From NCBI GenBank assembly GCA_963827515.1, contig CAWHBF010000008.1:62001-126000 (forward strand): a stretch of DNA of 64,000 nt, written 5' to 3'. This DNA comes from JABFSA01 sp963827515 (lineage in GTDB: Bacteria; Acidobacteriota; Vicinamibacteria; Vicinamibacterales; UBA2999). The notes beneath the pieces were generated by a model. The model worked only from the letters and a program-made list of their open reading frames with translations, did no database searches and was not told the DNA's origin. This document shows, piece after piece, positions 1 through 8,724 of this stretch. Numbering within the stretch: the stretch's first letter is position 1; the number at the start of each line of letters is the position of its first letter. Both the position numbers and the translations under genes were made by a program.

Positions 1-848
1 CCCACGTTCACCGGCAGGAAGTCCGCGCCCGACTTCTCCAGCATCAACACCAGGCAATCCACGACGTCGTGGATCGACACGAAATCCCTGAGCTGCCCTC
101 CGTCCTCGAACACCATGGGCTGTTTGCCGTTCATGAGGCGGCTCAGCCAGATCGCGGCGACCCCGGCGTAGGGGTTACTCAGACTCTGCCGCGGTCCGTA
201 GACGTTGAAGAACCGAGGCGCCACGGCCGGAATGCCGTAGGTTTTTCCGATGAGCAGCACCATCTCTTCCTGGTGGTACTTGGTCATCGAGTAGATGTTG
301 TCGCGGTACAACGCCTTGTCTTCGGGAGTCGGCACCGAGACGACCTGCGCGCCGCAGATTGGGCAGAGTTGCTCCCACTGCCGCGCGGCCAGCTGCTCGG
401 TCGGACGAATGCCAGGCGCCACCGGGCCGCACACGGAACAACGGTACGCCCCTTCGCCATACACCCCGATCGAGGAGGCCACGAGCACCTTCTGCACGTT
501 GTGCTTCGCATTGACGAGGATGTCGAGAAGCAGCGCGGTGCCGCGCGTATTCACGTCCACGTACCGATCGATCTGGTACATGCTCTGGCCCACGCTGACC
601 GCCGCGCCGAAATGCACGACCGCGTCGGAGGAGACGACGAGCGGTTCGAACGTGGAACGGTCGCGGACGTCGCCTTGCACGTATTGCACGCCGGGGTTCG
701 CGTAGGACGGCCACGTGCCGGTCCGATGCACCTGCGGCTCCAGGCTATCGAGGACGGTCACGGCATACCCGAGCGAACAGAGACGGTCGACGAGGTGCGA
801 CCCGATATACCCCGCGCCACCGGTGACGAGAATCGAATGTATGGCCAT
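1..848 (-). CDS. NAD-dependent sugar epimerase/dehydratase (SDR) with a zinc-ribbon-like insert; 3' end outside window
   Basis: Extended short-chain dehydrogenase acting on a nucleotide-activated sugar, probably a C4 epimerase or dehydratase in the cytoplasm. The ATG at 848 opens MAIHSILVTGGAGYIGSHL, a Rossmann GGxGxxG motif. The active-site pair is Y186-x3-K190 (YSMTK). About 282 codons are visible and the frame is still open at base 1, so the C-terminus is missing. Between the Rossmann core and the YxxxK motif lies an unusual segment with four cysteines, CSVC at 137-140 and CPIC at 162-165, which could bind zinc. I recall similar inserts in some dTDP-rhamnose 4-epimerase-like enzymes, but substrate is not readable from sequence. 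It lies 127 bp downstream of the next minus-strand gene, the only sizeable gap in this operon, and a hairpin repeat fills it. Confidence 0.85.
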   Translation of the reverse strand, partial: MAIHSILVTGGAGYIGSHLVDRLCSLGYAVTVLDSLEPQVHRTGTWPSYANPGVQYVQGDVRDRSTFEPLVVSSDAVVHFGAAVSVGQSMYQIDRYVDVNTRGTALLLDILVNAKHNVQKVLVASSIGVYGEGAYRCSVCGPVAPGIRPTEQLAARQWEQLCPICGAQVVSVPTPEDKALYRDNIYSMTKYHQEEMVLLIGKTYGIPAVAPRFFNVYGPRQSLSNPYAGVAAIWLSRLMNGKQPMVFEDGGQLRDFVSIHDVVDCLVLMLEKSGADFLPVNV

Positions 849-870
849 CAGCTAGACACCACTACATAGG

Positions 871-932
871 GCCACAGAGACACTGAGTCACAGAGGGAAC
901 CAAAGTACTCTGTGCTTCTGCGACTCTGTGGC
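871..932. repeat. Imperfect inverted repeat of CACAGAG type, possible terminator or dispersed intergenic repeat
   Basis: The left arm begins GCCACAGAGAC and the right arm ends CGACTCTGTGGC. The two 25-nt arms pair at 20 of 25 positions by my count, around a loop of about 12 nt. It sits in the only gap over 100 bp inside the minus-strand operon. Similar CTCTGTG/CACAGAG intergenic repeats recur in several environmental phyla, as far as I recall. It could act as an RNA hairpin attenuating transcription into the epimerase gene. No T-run follows, so a classic intrinsic terminator is not shown. Confidence 0.6.
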
Positions 933-975
933 TTGTTGGAACGAGCTTTTGACATTTGATCCGATACGTTCCTGT

Positions 976-2172
976 TTAGAATCGCTCCACGGCGCGCAGC
1001 GCCTTCAGGTTGAGTGTGGTCAAACGCGCCGCGTCGGATCGGCGGTACGCGTACTTCGCCGCATAGAGATGTGTCGTCAGATACCGATCGTCTTCGTACA
1101 CCGCAATCGTGTCGACACCGAGGAGCGGTGCGAGCCACGCGAGCCCACCGCACGTACCGATGAACTGCCGGGCGCCCGCGATGACCTGCGTCTGGAGTCC
1201 CAGGTTGGTCTTTGGATCCAGTGACGGCCGCAGCGTGGTAACGCCCGGAATCCCGTCGAACTCGTAGTCTCGATGCTCATCCACGCTCCACGCCGTGTCG
1301 AGCATGACCACGGGTATGCGCCTGGCTACCCGCCGCACCAGCTCGAAGAGTAGCGTCCGATTCGTCTCAGTGTCCGGAAGCGCGGGGCCGGTGTAGAACT
1401 TCACGGCCACGTAGTCAGGCGGCAGGGACATCGCCGTTGGTTCGCCGAGTTTGAGGCGGCGAAAGTCGGTGTGACGAAGCAGAAAGTCGAGCGACCGATC
1501 GCCGTACCAGAACGCGCGGAACATCTGATACATCAGCCCAGGGTGCCATACCGCGGCATCGCGCGCGCCGATGCGGGACGCCGCGAGGCTGATGAGCTCG
1601 CGATCGAACTCCGACAACGCCATCTGTTTCTGATCGCCCCGCTCCCGCTGTGCGGCGCCCTGCCGGGCGAACTCGGCCGGCTCGACGAGATCGAAAATCT
1701 CGACATAGCGGTCAGCGACGCCACCGTACCACGCCTGGGTCCCCCCGCGTGACAGCGCGATGATCCGGTCCGGCCTGACCCCATAGCGGTCGGCGGCCCA
1801 CGCCAGAAACGGCAGCCAGTACAGGGCCTCGTAGCCGACCTCCGAGGTCCACGGTCCGGCGATAATCGGCCGCGACCCAGCCGCCTCCCGCGCGAGCGTG
1901 GACTTGACGCGGCGCTCGACGCGGTACGGCGCCACCACGTGATCCTCGAGTCGCGCGAGGCGCTTTCTCGATCGTTCGAACGCAGCGCAGCTCTGCTGCA
2001 CTCGGGTTCGCACCAGGTCAGGCGCATTCACGAACCGCTCTTGCTGTCTGCGTGCCTGTCGGCCGACCCGGCCGAGTGCTCGCTCGGCGGCCTTCCAATG
2101 GCGCCCAACGCGGCGCAGACGGACTCCCGCCATGTTCATGGCGGCTCGGGTCACGTTCGGGATCCGCATCAC
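976..2172 (-). CDS. GPW-family protein, putative GT-B-like glycosyltransferase
   Basis: 398 residues. A basic N-terminal helix-rich region of about 100 residues is followed by the GPW domain: IIAGPWTSEVGYEALYWLPF near 103-122, then LSRGGTQAWYGG, HPGLMYQMFRAFWYG, YVAVKFYTG, DTAWSVDEH, and NLGLQTQVIAGARQFIGT with GGLAWLAPLLGV close to the C-terminus. The end resembles the sugar-nucleotide half of GT-B transferases (inference); I cannot name the family. The start overlaps the previous stop by ATGA (2169-2172), so translation is probably coupled. It is the last of the GPW genes in the operon. A cytoplasmic transferase adding one residue to a surface glycan is the simplest reading. Confidence 0.75.
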   Translation of the reverse strand: MMRIPNVTRAAMNMAGVRLRRVGRHWKAAERALGRVGRQARRQQERFVNAPDLVRTRVQQSCAAFERSRKRLARLEDHVVAPYRVERRVKSTLAREAAGSRPIIAGPWTSEVGYEALYWLPFLAWAADRYGVRPDRIIALSRGGTQAWYGGVADRYVEIFDLVEPAEFARQGAAQRERGDQKQMALSEFDRELISLAASRIGARDAAVWHPGLMYQMFRAFWYGDRSLDFLLRHTDFRRLKLGEPTAMSLPPDYVAVKFYTGPALPDTETNRTLLFELVRRVARRIPVVMLDTAWSVDEHRDYEFDGIPGVTTLRPSLDPKTNLGLQTQVIAGARQFIGTCGGLAWLAPLLGVDTIAVYEDDRYLTTHLYAAKYAYRRSDAARLTTLNLKALRAVERF

Positions 2173-4232
2173 GAACGCTCCCCTGCGGCGATGCCCTCAC
2201 GCCGGCCGATCGTCAGGTCGGCGTCGACGAGACCAGCCAGATCCAGCGGAGAAAACCGGCCGCCGCCAACACGACCATAGACCCGCCGCGCCACGTGCAG
2301 GTGTGCGTGGAGAAACGATGGATCCGTGAACACCGGCACCGTCGGCACTCCGAGCAGAGGCGCCAACCACGACAGGCTGCCACACGTGCCCACGAACATC
2401 CGTGCACCCGCGATGATGCGCGTCTGTACGGCGAGGTTCGTCCGCGGGTCGAGCAGACCACTCATACTCGTCACGCGCGGCCCGGTAGGGAGACGCATGT
2501 CGGTATGCTCGTCGAGTCCCAAACCGGTATCGAGCTGCACGATCGGGAACCGCTGGCCGAGAGCGTCGCCCAACGCGCGCAGCTGCACGCCGATGGCCGG
2601 TTCATCAGGCAACGATTGGGCACCGTAGAACTTTACGGCGACATACTCCGCGGGAAGCGCCAGGGGAACCGCGATGTCCGGCGCCTCGATTCGCGCGTGG
2701 CGCGTGTGACGCTCGACGAAACCGAGCGTTTCCTGCCCCGACCAGAAGGGAGAGAACCAGCGAAACATCAGGGAAGGATGCAGCACGCTAACGGTACCGT
2801 CGAGCCCTAGCGCCTGGGTCGCCTTCGTGACGAGACGCTCGTCGAACTCAGACACCCCACGCTGCTTGAGCGCTCCCCCGGCAGCCTGTCCAGCAAGCTC
2901 ACCGGGGCTTACGTGGTCGAACACCTCGACGTATCGGGAGCCGATATCCCGATACCAGCTGGCCGTGCCCCCTCGCGACATCACGACGATTCGTGAGGTC
3001 GGAATGCGGTAGGCAGCGGTCACCCAACGCAGGAATGGTATCCAGTACAGAACCTCGTAGCCGACTTCCGAGAGCCACGGCCCAACGACAATGGGCGCCG
3101 ATCCCCCGACGGCGTTCTCCAGATCCTTCTCGACGCTCCACTGACCTCTCCACGTGGTCCATTGTTCGCCGATCCGATGCGCCCTCGATCGCCATCGTGC
3201 GGCGACGCCCATCAGCGGCTCGTCTCCTTCCGAACCTCGGCGACGGTCAAGCAGCTCAGGTCGACCCTCCACACGGAGGACGTCACGGATGAGATCCAGG
3301 TGCCGTTTCGAAAACGACTCCGGCTCCGAGTAGTAGCTCAGCGCGGGAACACCGCAGAGCGGCGCCAGATAGGCGAAGCCGCCATAAGTCCCCACGAACC
3401 GTCGCGCACCGGCAACGATCGCCGACTGGACGAGCAGATTGTTGTCGGGTGTCAGCAGATGGCTAATCCCGTGCATCGCCGCGATGTCGGGCTCACAGGG
3501 ATCGTGATCGTCCACGGCGACGCCGGTCGATAGCGAGATGACCGGTCCCTCCGCCGTCAGGGTCCGCACGGTTCGCTCGACGAACGCGCGGTTCTCCGCG
3601 GTATCCGTAAAACAGTCGTTGAAGTAGAACTTCACCGCGGTATAACCCGCCGGTAGGTCTACTCCTAGCGCGGGAGGCTGAAGTCTCTCGAATCGCGTGT
3701 ACGTCCGAAGCCATTCGAGCGGCTGATGTCCCCACCAGTACGGCCCGTAGAGGCGGTACATCATCGATGGGTGCAACAGCGACACGTCCCGTCCTTCCGC
3801 CTTCCGGACCAAGCCGACGATCTCGTTGTCCAGTGGCGTCAGCGCCACTTGTTTCTGCTCCCCCAACGTCCCGCTACGATCGAAGTTTCGACGTTTGAAC
3901 TCGTTGGGAGGAATGAAGGACAGCGCGTCGTGGCATCGTCCTGCAAACGACGCATACCAGGCGCCCGCGGCCCCGCCTCGCGATACCGCGACGATTCGCT
4001 CAGGGGGAACGGCGTAGGTCTCAGCGAACCATCGGAGAAACGGTATCCAGTACAGGAGTTCGAAACCCACCTCGCCCAGCCACGGGCCAACCAGAATCGG
4101 CCCGGGTTTGCTGGCCAAAGCCGCCAGTTCACGCCGGACGACCGAGGTGCGTCGCTCGGACACCAGGCGTGCCGCTACGCGGCGAACGGGCGAAGGCACG
4201 AGTCGGCGGCCTCTCGAGCCTAGCTTTAGCAC
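2169..4232 (-). CDS. Tandem GPW-family protein: two transferase-like domains in one polypeptide
   Basis: About 687 residues from a GTG at 4232, 4 nt after the upstream stop; no in-frame ATG precedes the first domain, and the frame further upstream is only the shadow of the neighbouring gene. Domain 1 starts ILVGPWLGEVGFELLYW near residue 40 and ends with RRFVGTYGGFAYLAPLCGV. A linker of about 70 residues follows. Domain 2 starts IVVGPWLSEVGYEVLYW and ends with MFVGTCGSLSWLAPLLGV. Each domain has SRGG..(A)WY, HPS(M/L)M(Y/F)R and AVKFY motifs. The halves are clearly diverged, so this is an old duplication or fusion of different family members, not a recent repeat. It may add two residues in sequence, in the manner of bifunctional capsule synthases (inference). 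Confidence 0.75.
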   Translation of the reverse strand: MLKLGSRGRRLVPSPVRRVAARLVSERRTSVVRRELAALASKPGPILVGPWLGEVGFELLYWIPFLRWFAETYAVPPERIVAVSRGGAAGAWYASFAGRCHDALSFIPPNEFKRRNFDRSGTLGEQKQVALTPLDNEIVGLVRKAEGRDVSLLHPSMMYRLYGPYWWGHQPLEWLRTYTRFERLQPPALGVDLPAGYTAVKFYFNDCFTDTAENRAFVERTVRTLTAEGPVISLSTGVAVDDHDPCEPDIAAMHGISHLLTPDNNLLVQSAIVAGARRFVGTYGGFAYLAPLCGVPALSYYSEPESFSKRHLDLIRDVLRVEGRPELLDRRRGSEGDEPLMGVAARWRSRAHRIGEQWTTWRGQWSVEKDLENAVGGSAPIVVGPWLSEVGYEVLYWIPFLRWVTAAYRIPTSRIVVMSRGGTASWYRDIGSRYVEVFDHVSPGELAGQAAGGALKQRGVSEFDERLVTKATQALGLDGTVSVLHPSLMFRWFSPFWSGQETLGFVERHTRHARIEAPDIAVPLALPAEYVAVKFYGAQSLPDEPAIGVQLRALGDALGQRFPIVQLDTGLGLDEHTDMRLPTGPRVTSMSGLLDPRTNLAVQTRIIAGARMFVGTCGSLSWLAPLLGVPTVPVFTDPSFLHAHLHVARRVYGRVGGGRFSPLDLAGLVDADLTIGRREGIAAGERS

Positions 4233-4236
4233 CGCG

Positions 4237-5949
4237 TCACCTGAAGCAGGGCAACCCCAGTTCGGAGTCAACGCGAACGGGCTCGCGGCGTGCCTCGACG
4301 AACACCACGTACCCAGGCTCATCGTCGACGACGATCGTTCCGGCCTGACGATAGGTGGTCGCGAGGTGTTCTCGGAAGAGCGGGTAGTCATCCAGGAAGC
4401 CTTCGCCAAACTCGCGGTCGTCGGCGAGCACGATGGGCACCGACTGTTGCTCGAGCTTGGCGAGCGCACGCCGCTGATCGCGCTCGGAGGTGTACAACGA
4501 CAGCTTGAACATCGCTTGTCCTCCGGCGAAGCGGCGCCTTGCGAGCACCGGGATCTCGTGGATCGCTCCCGTCACGAGGAGACGGTCATCAGGCGTCGTG
4601 CACCGTGCGATGTAGCCGGCCGCTTTCATCGCTGCCGATGCACCAGTCGCGGGCCATGTCTCGGGCGGTAGCGCCCTGAGATCGGCCTGTGCGGTCGCGT
4701 ACCGGCGCGTCGTTTTCCCCCATGAGTCCGACAATCCGCTGGTGTCGAGCTCGAGCGCGACGTCCGAAAACGAGTATGCGGCGGCCAGCATCTGGGCGAC
4801 CAGAACAAACGACAACGTGATCGCCGACCGTCTCGCCATCGTCGACTTCCAGACCGAGGCGCCACCGACGGTGCAGGCGGCCAGGAGGACGAGTGGCACG
4901 ATGGCGTCTCCAAATCGCGCAGCCAGATTCGCGCGCAGGAACGACATGTTCACGAGCACACCCATCACGAGGAGTCCCGCGACGAGTGCCCGATCCGTTC
5001 GTTCGGTCGCCGAGGTAGTGGACACAACCATGCGTCCAATGAGGGCGCACGCCGCGACCACCGGAATGGCCCAGAATACCCAGTACGTCACGAGCAAGAG
5101 ACTGTCGCCGGTGAATGGAGCCGCCAGATCCAGACTCGGCAAGCGCAGCTCGGTTCGCGACCTCTCGACGGCGACACTCGCGAGTGAGTTCGTGATGTAC
5201 GACGGAATGCCCTCGTATACCTGAATCCACACGAGCGACGGTAAGAGGCACACCCCCGTCAGACCGACGTAGGTCCCGACCGTCCGAACGATCGCAGGCC
5301 ATCTACCAAAGTCCCGCACTACCAATGCCGTTACGGTCGCCGCACCAAGGTACAGCCCCAGATCGTGCCGGAAAAGGGCCGCGACGACCGTCGCAACTGC
5401 CGCAACCCCGAGCCGCACGAGCGATGGGGACGCTAAGGCCGCGTGCAGCGCCCACACGCCGAGCGCCAGCATCAGCACCTTGGGGTAGTTGTACAGCTTG
5501 GGTGCCATGGCAACGGTCGTCGCGGCGGCGAGCAGCGCCATGGACCAACGCTTCGAAAAATCGAGCGCCAGGAGGAACACCGCCGCGTTGGCCACGGCAA
5601 GCGATCCGACTGACAAATACGCCTCTGGCAGGAGCGTGCGTCCGCCGAGCTGCTGCGCCCACGCCGACACGAGGTAGGTCAGCGCTGGCCACGCGCCGCG
5701 CAACTCGGCGTCCACGAAATCACGTAGAGGCTGCTCTCCCGACAGCAGCATGTCGGTACGCGTCAGATAGATGAAGTGGTCGTTGTCGAAGCCCCCGAGC
5801 GCTCCGCCAAGCGTGTTGAACCTGAACGCGAAGCTCACGACACCAATGCCGACCGCCACCGCCACGGCAGCCGCGAGTCGCAACCGATCCCCTCGGGAAG
5901 CACTGACCGCGCCCGAACGCTCCGCGTCCGCGTCCCTGCCGAAGGTCAA
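4237..5949 (-). CDS. Polytopic membrane protein, GT-C-like glycosyltransferase candidate
   Basis: 570 residues. A cytoplasmic N-terminus is followed by about ten hydrophobic segments between residues 25 and 400, and by a C-terminal soluble part of about 170 residues. The first periplasmic loop carries acidic residues (GGFDNDHFIYLTRTDMLLSG), where GT-C transferases of the PMT/ArnT type place their catalytic acid. The overall layout matches GT-C enzymes that use polyprenyl-phosphate sugars at the outer face of the inner membrane, but the exact family is not recognised. It starts inside the previous stop (ATGA at 5946-5949) and is followed 4 nt later by the tandem GPW gene. Confidence 0.6.
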   Translation of the reverse strand: MTFGRDADAERSGAVSASRGDRLRLAAAVAVAVGIGVVSFAFRFNTLGGALGGFDNDHFIYLTRTDMLLSGEQPLRDFVDAELRGAWPALTYLVSAWAQQLGGRTLLPEAYLSVGSLAVANAAVFLLALDFSKRWSMALLAAATTVAMAPKLYNYPKVLMLALGVWALHAALASPSLVRLGVAAVATVVAALFRHDLGLYLGAATVTALVVRDFGRWPAIVRTVGTYVGLTGVCLLPSLVWIQVYEGIPSYITNSLASVAVERSRTELRLPSLDLAAPFTGDSLLLVTYWVFWAIPVVAACALIGRMVVSTTSATERTDRALVAGLLVMGVLVNMSFLRANLAARFGDAIVPLVLLAACTVGGASVWKSTMARRSAITLSFVLVAQMLAAAYSFSDVALELDTSGLSDSWGKTTRRYATAQADLRALPPETWPATGASAAMKAAGYIARCTTPDDRLLVTGAIHEIPVLARRRFAGGQAMFKLSLYTSERDQRRALAKLEQQSVPIVLADDREFGEGFLDDYPLFREHLATTYRQAGTIVVDDEPGYVVFVEARREPVRVDSELGLPCFR

Positions 5950-7073
5950 GGCGAAACGACTTCGGCTGCTTCGGTCGCCACACCCAGCTCCGTCGCCGCG
6001 CGAAGGTCGAGCGTGTCGAAACGCGCCGCCTCGAACTGACGATATGCCTGAGTGGCAAAGAAAACATGCGAGACGAGAAATCGCTCCTCGCTATAGACAG
6101 CAAGGGTATCGACACCCAGCAGCGGCGCGATCCACGCCAGGCTGCCACAGGTGCCCATGTAGCCCTGCGCTCCAGCGATCACCCTGGTCTGGACACCAAG
6201 ATTCGAACGCGGTTCCAGATGATCGCGGAGACTGATCACGTTCGGGATGTCGCGAAACAGATAGTCCTCGTGTTCGTCGGTCGCCATCCCGGTGTCCAGC
6301 ATGACAACCGGCGCCTGCCTCGCCGCGGCCCGCACCAGACCCCGCAGTGCCTGACGGGACTCCGGCGTATCCGGCAGTGCCGCCCCGGTGTAGAACTTCG
6401 CGGCGATGTACCGGTCGGGCAGACCCATCTCTGACGGAGGTGCCGCCACGCGCATCGGCACGTATCGTGTCCTCGACAACACGAGATCCAGTGCCCGGTT
6501 TCCAAACCAGAAGCGGTTGAACAGCCTGTACATCAAGGACGGATGGCATACCGCCGGATCCCTGATCCCCGTCTCTCTGACGGCCGCCTCCATGAGGTGG
6601 ATGTCCAACTGACCCGTGGTCGTCTGCTTCTGTCCGCCGGACTCCTGGCTCTGGTGTCGCTCCCGGTTGCGGCGGCCGAACTCCTCCGGGGCCAGGTGAT
6701 CGAAGATCTCCACGTATCGACCTGCGATTCCGCCGTACCACTCGGCCACGCCACCGCGCGAGATCGCGACGATCCTCTCGGCATCGATGCGATAGCGATC
6801 CTGGAACCATCGGAGAAACGGGATCCAGTACAGAACCTCGAAGCCAACCTCCGAAAGCCACGGGCCCACGATGATCGGCCCACGTCCGCGAGCGACGTGC
6901 GCGATCTCACGTTCCAGGAGCCACTCCGCCTGGGCAGCCGCCGCCTGCTCGCGCAGCCGACCCACGCGCCGCGCCAGCCGAACTCCGCGACGCGGCGCCG
7001 CCGCAGCCCGACGCCATGCCTTCCCCGCCAGGTTGCGAACCGCGCCGAAGGGATCGCTACTCGCGTCGGTCAT
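5946..7073 (-). CDS. GPW-family protein, putative glycosyltransferase
   Basis: 375 residues from the ATG at 7073 (MTDASSDPFG), which overlaps the stop of the NeuA-like gene by ATGA (7070-7073). A basic helical N-terminus of about 65 residues is followed by IIVGPWLSEVGFEVLYWIPF, AISRGGVAEWYGG, HPSLMYRLFNRFWFG, YIAAKFYTG, VVMLDTGMATDEH, and a C-terminal GTCGSLAWIAPLLGV block. It is closest in layout to the gene at 976-2172. A position directly after the cytidylyltransferase suggests it may use or follow a CMP-activated nonulosonate, but this is inference. Confidence 0.75.
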   Translation of the reverse strand: MTDASSDPFGAVRNLAGKAWRRAAAAPRRGVRLARRVGRLREQAAAAQAEWLLEREIAHVARGRGPIIVGPWLSEVGFEVLYWIPFLRWFQDRYRIDAERIVAISRGGVAEWYGGIAGRYVEIFDHLAPEEFGRRNRERHQSQESGGQKQTTTGQLDIHLMEAAVRETGIRDPAVCHPSLMYRLFNRFWFGNRALDLVLSRTRYVPMRVAAPPSEMGLPDRYIAAKFYTGAALPDTPESRQALRGLVRAAARQAPVVMLDTGMATDEHEDYLFRDIPNVISLRDHLEPRSNLGVQTRVIAGAQGYMGTCGSLAWIAPLLGVDTLAVYSEERFLVSHVFFATQAYRQFEAARFDTLDLRAATELGVATEAAEVVSP

Positions 7074-7769
7074 TTCTTGGCCGCAGCCATGCGCCGCTCG
7101 GCGTCCAGCCAGTCCTCGGGAGAGTCGATCGTGATCGACTCCTCGGCCGGCACCACGAGCGGACGACACGTGCGTCCGTAGATGCTGTGCGACTCCCGCA
7201 ATGTCTTCGCCCAAAAGACATAGACGGTTCCGTCGCGGACAAACGCACGCCGGGCATCCTGCCTCCGCGTGATGCTCGTCCCTTCCGGCAGGAATGGCAC
7301 GAGCCTCCCTTCCTCCACACGCATGACGTAATCGGGCGACAGATGGCGTGGCAGTTCGACGACGGTCACGACCGAATCCGCCCCGGAGTCGCGCAACTCC
7401 TGAACGGCGGCCCGGACGTGCGCTGCCGTTCGCAAGGGCGAGGTGGGCTGCAGCAGCACGATGATCTCCGGGATCCCAGCCCTGACCCGCGACGAAGTCA
7501 ACCGCATGCTCAATCACCGGCAGCATCGGGGTGTCGTCCTGCGCGAGCGCGAATGGCCTCAAGAAAGGCACCTCGAGTCCCACACGCCGGCCCTCTTCGG
7601 CGATACGCTCCGAGTCGGTCGACAGCACGGTGCGATCGATCACTCCGGATTCCGCGGACGCCCGCGCCGCGTACTCGAGGAGCGTTCGTCCGGCGAGCGG
7701 ACGAATGTTCTTGTCGGGAATTCCCTTGGACCCGCCGCGCGCGGGAACGAGAGCCAGCACTCGGCTCAT
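7070..7769 (-). CDS. neuA: Acylneuraminate cytidylyltransferase (NeuA-like), one frameshift
   Basis: Activates a nonulosonic acid to its CMP form. The ATG at 7769 gives MSRVLALVPARGGSKGIPDK, the diagnostic nucleotide-binding motif of CMP-NeuAc synthetases. Residues up to GQGWDP lie in one frame and the rest, from EIIVLLQPTSPLR to the stop at 7070, lies in the next. An extra C in the CCC near 7473 explains the break; removing it gives a 232-residue protein, normal for the family. The remaining motifs include VLLQPTSPLR and a C-terminal SPEDW. Neighbours are a methyltransferase 19 bp upstream and a GPW gene overlapping by ATGA. Its paralogue is the second half of the fusion at 21001-22851. The frameshift is either a consensus error or a fresh mutation. 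Confidence 0.85.
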
Positions 7770-7788
7770 GTGGTGGTGTGATGTGGAA

Positions 7789-8724
7789 TCAGGGCCGTGC
7801 GGCCGGTGCGTTCTGCACAAACCTGACCTCGCGCCACAGGCTTTCGACGGCATGTGGCGAAGGCAGGTGGTCGGGCTGAGGCGTAGAGGGACGGGCTACG
7901 TAGCTGATGTGAAGATGGTCAGCGGCGTAGTTGCTTCGCACGATCTCGAAGCCCGCTCGCACGAGATACGCGACCATCGTCGTCTCTGTCAGGTAGTAAG
8001 GATGATCGATCTTGACCGCGTCCTCGATCGACCAGTTGCGAAGGTAGGCGGCGCGAAAGTCTACGATGTCCACGAACAGAAGCCCGCCAGGCGTCAGGAG
8101 CTGCCGTACACGGTTGAGCGTCCCGGCGGTGTCGAGCAGGTGATCGACCGTCTGACAGAGCACGATCGTGTCGAAGCGCCGTGCCCCAAGGTCAACATCT
8201 TCCACAAGGCCCTCGATCGTCTCGAGGCCCAAGGCCTGCGCCTGAACCGTTTCGAGCGGCGCCGGGTCGATGACGGTCGCGCGCAAATCGAATCGACGCG
8301 CGAACGCATCCGCGACGATGCCCGTCGAACCACCGATATCGAGCAAGGTTCGGTAGCCGCGACCGGCGATGTACGGTGCCAGCAGGTCGCCTCTCTCCGC
8401 CGCATACTCCCGCTGTTCCTGCTGAATGGTGCGGGCATCGATCAACCGGCCATGAAACGCACTGACCAGCGGTCGGTAGGTTCGGGTATAGAACGCCGCA
8501 TAGGCGTCGCGAGTCATCACCGGGTCGAGGAACACCAGACCGCATCGGGAGCAGCCAGACGTCGCGGCCGGATAGCCGTACCGATCGCGATGGGTCAGTC
8601 CGACGAACACTGATTCGCCGCACAGATTGCAGCGTTCGACACGGACTTTCGGCTCTGCCGCGTAGTCGAATCCCAGCGCGGCAATACGCTCGGCGCGCGT
8701 TACAGAATCCAAGACGGCCATCAA
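7789..8724 (-). CDS. Class I SAM methyltransferase with N-terminal zinc-binding motif
   Basis: 311 residues. CNLC and CSRC pairs (near residues 32-35 and 58-61) form a probable zinc knuckle, as in the C-methyltransferase families of deoxysugar pathways. The SAM site is LLDIGGSTGIVADAF near 128-142, with FDTIVLCQTVDHLLD as the later motif. The likely job is methylation of a nucleotide sugar or glycan. It lacks the long C-terminal domain of NovU/TylC3-type C-methyltransferases, so the target is open. The first of two adjacent ATGs (8724) overlaps the NeuC stop by ATGA. A homologous layout recurs at 37049-38077. Confidence 0.75.
   Translation of the reverse strand: MMAVLDSVTRAERIAALGFDYAAEPKVRVERCNLCGESVFVGLTHRDRYGYPAATSGCSRCGLVFLDPVMTRDAYAAFYTRTYRPLVSAFHGRLIDARTIQQEQREYAAERGDLLAPYIAGRGYRTLLDIGGSTGIVADAFARRFDLRATVIDPAPLETVQAQALGLETIEGLVEDVDLGARRFDTIVLCQTVDHLLDTAGTLNRVRQLLTPGGLLFVDIVDFRAAYLRNWSIEDAVKIDHPYYLTETTMVAYLVRAGFEIVRSNYAADHLHISYVARPSTPQPDHLPSPHAVESLWREVRFVQNAPAARP

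Noticed and set aside
4233..4469. Upstream extension of the tandem GPW frame to an ATG at 4469
   Set aside because: The added residues are Ser/Arg/Pro-rich shadow of the GT-C-like gene, which ends at 4237; the GTG at 4232 is a better start.
7070..7513. Treating the second part of the NeuA-like gene as its own small gene
   Set aside because: It lacks the nucleotide-binding N-terminus, and a one-base correction restores a normal full-length protein.
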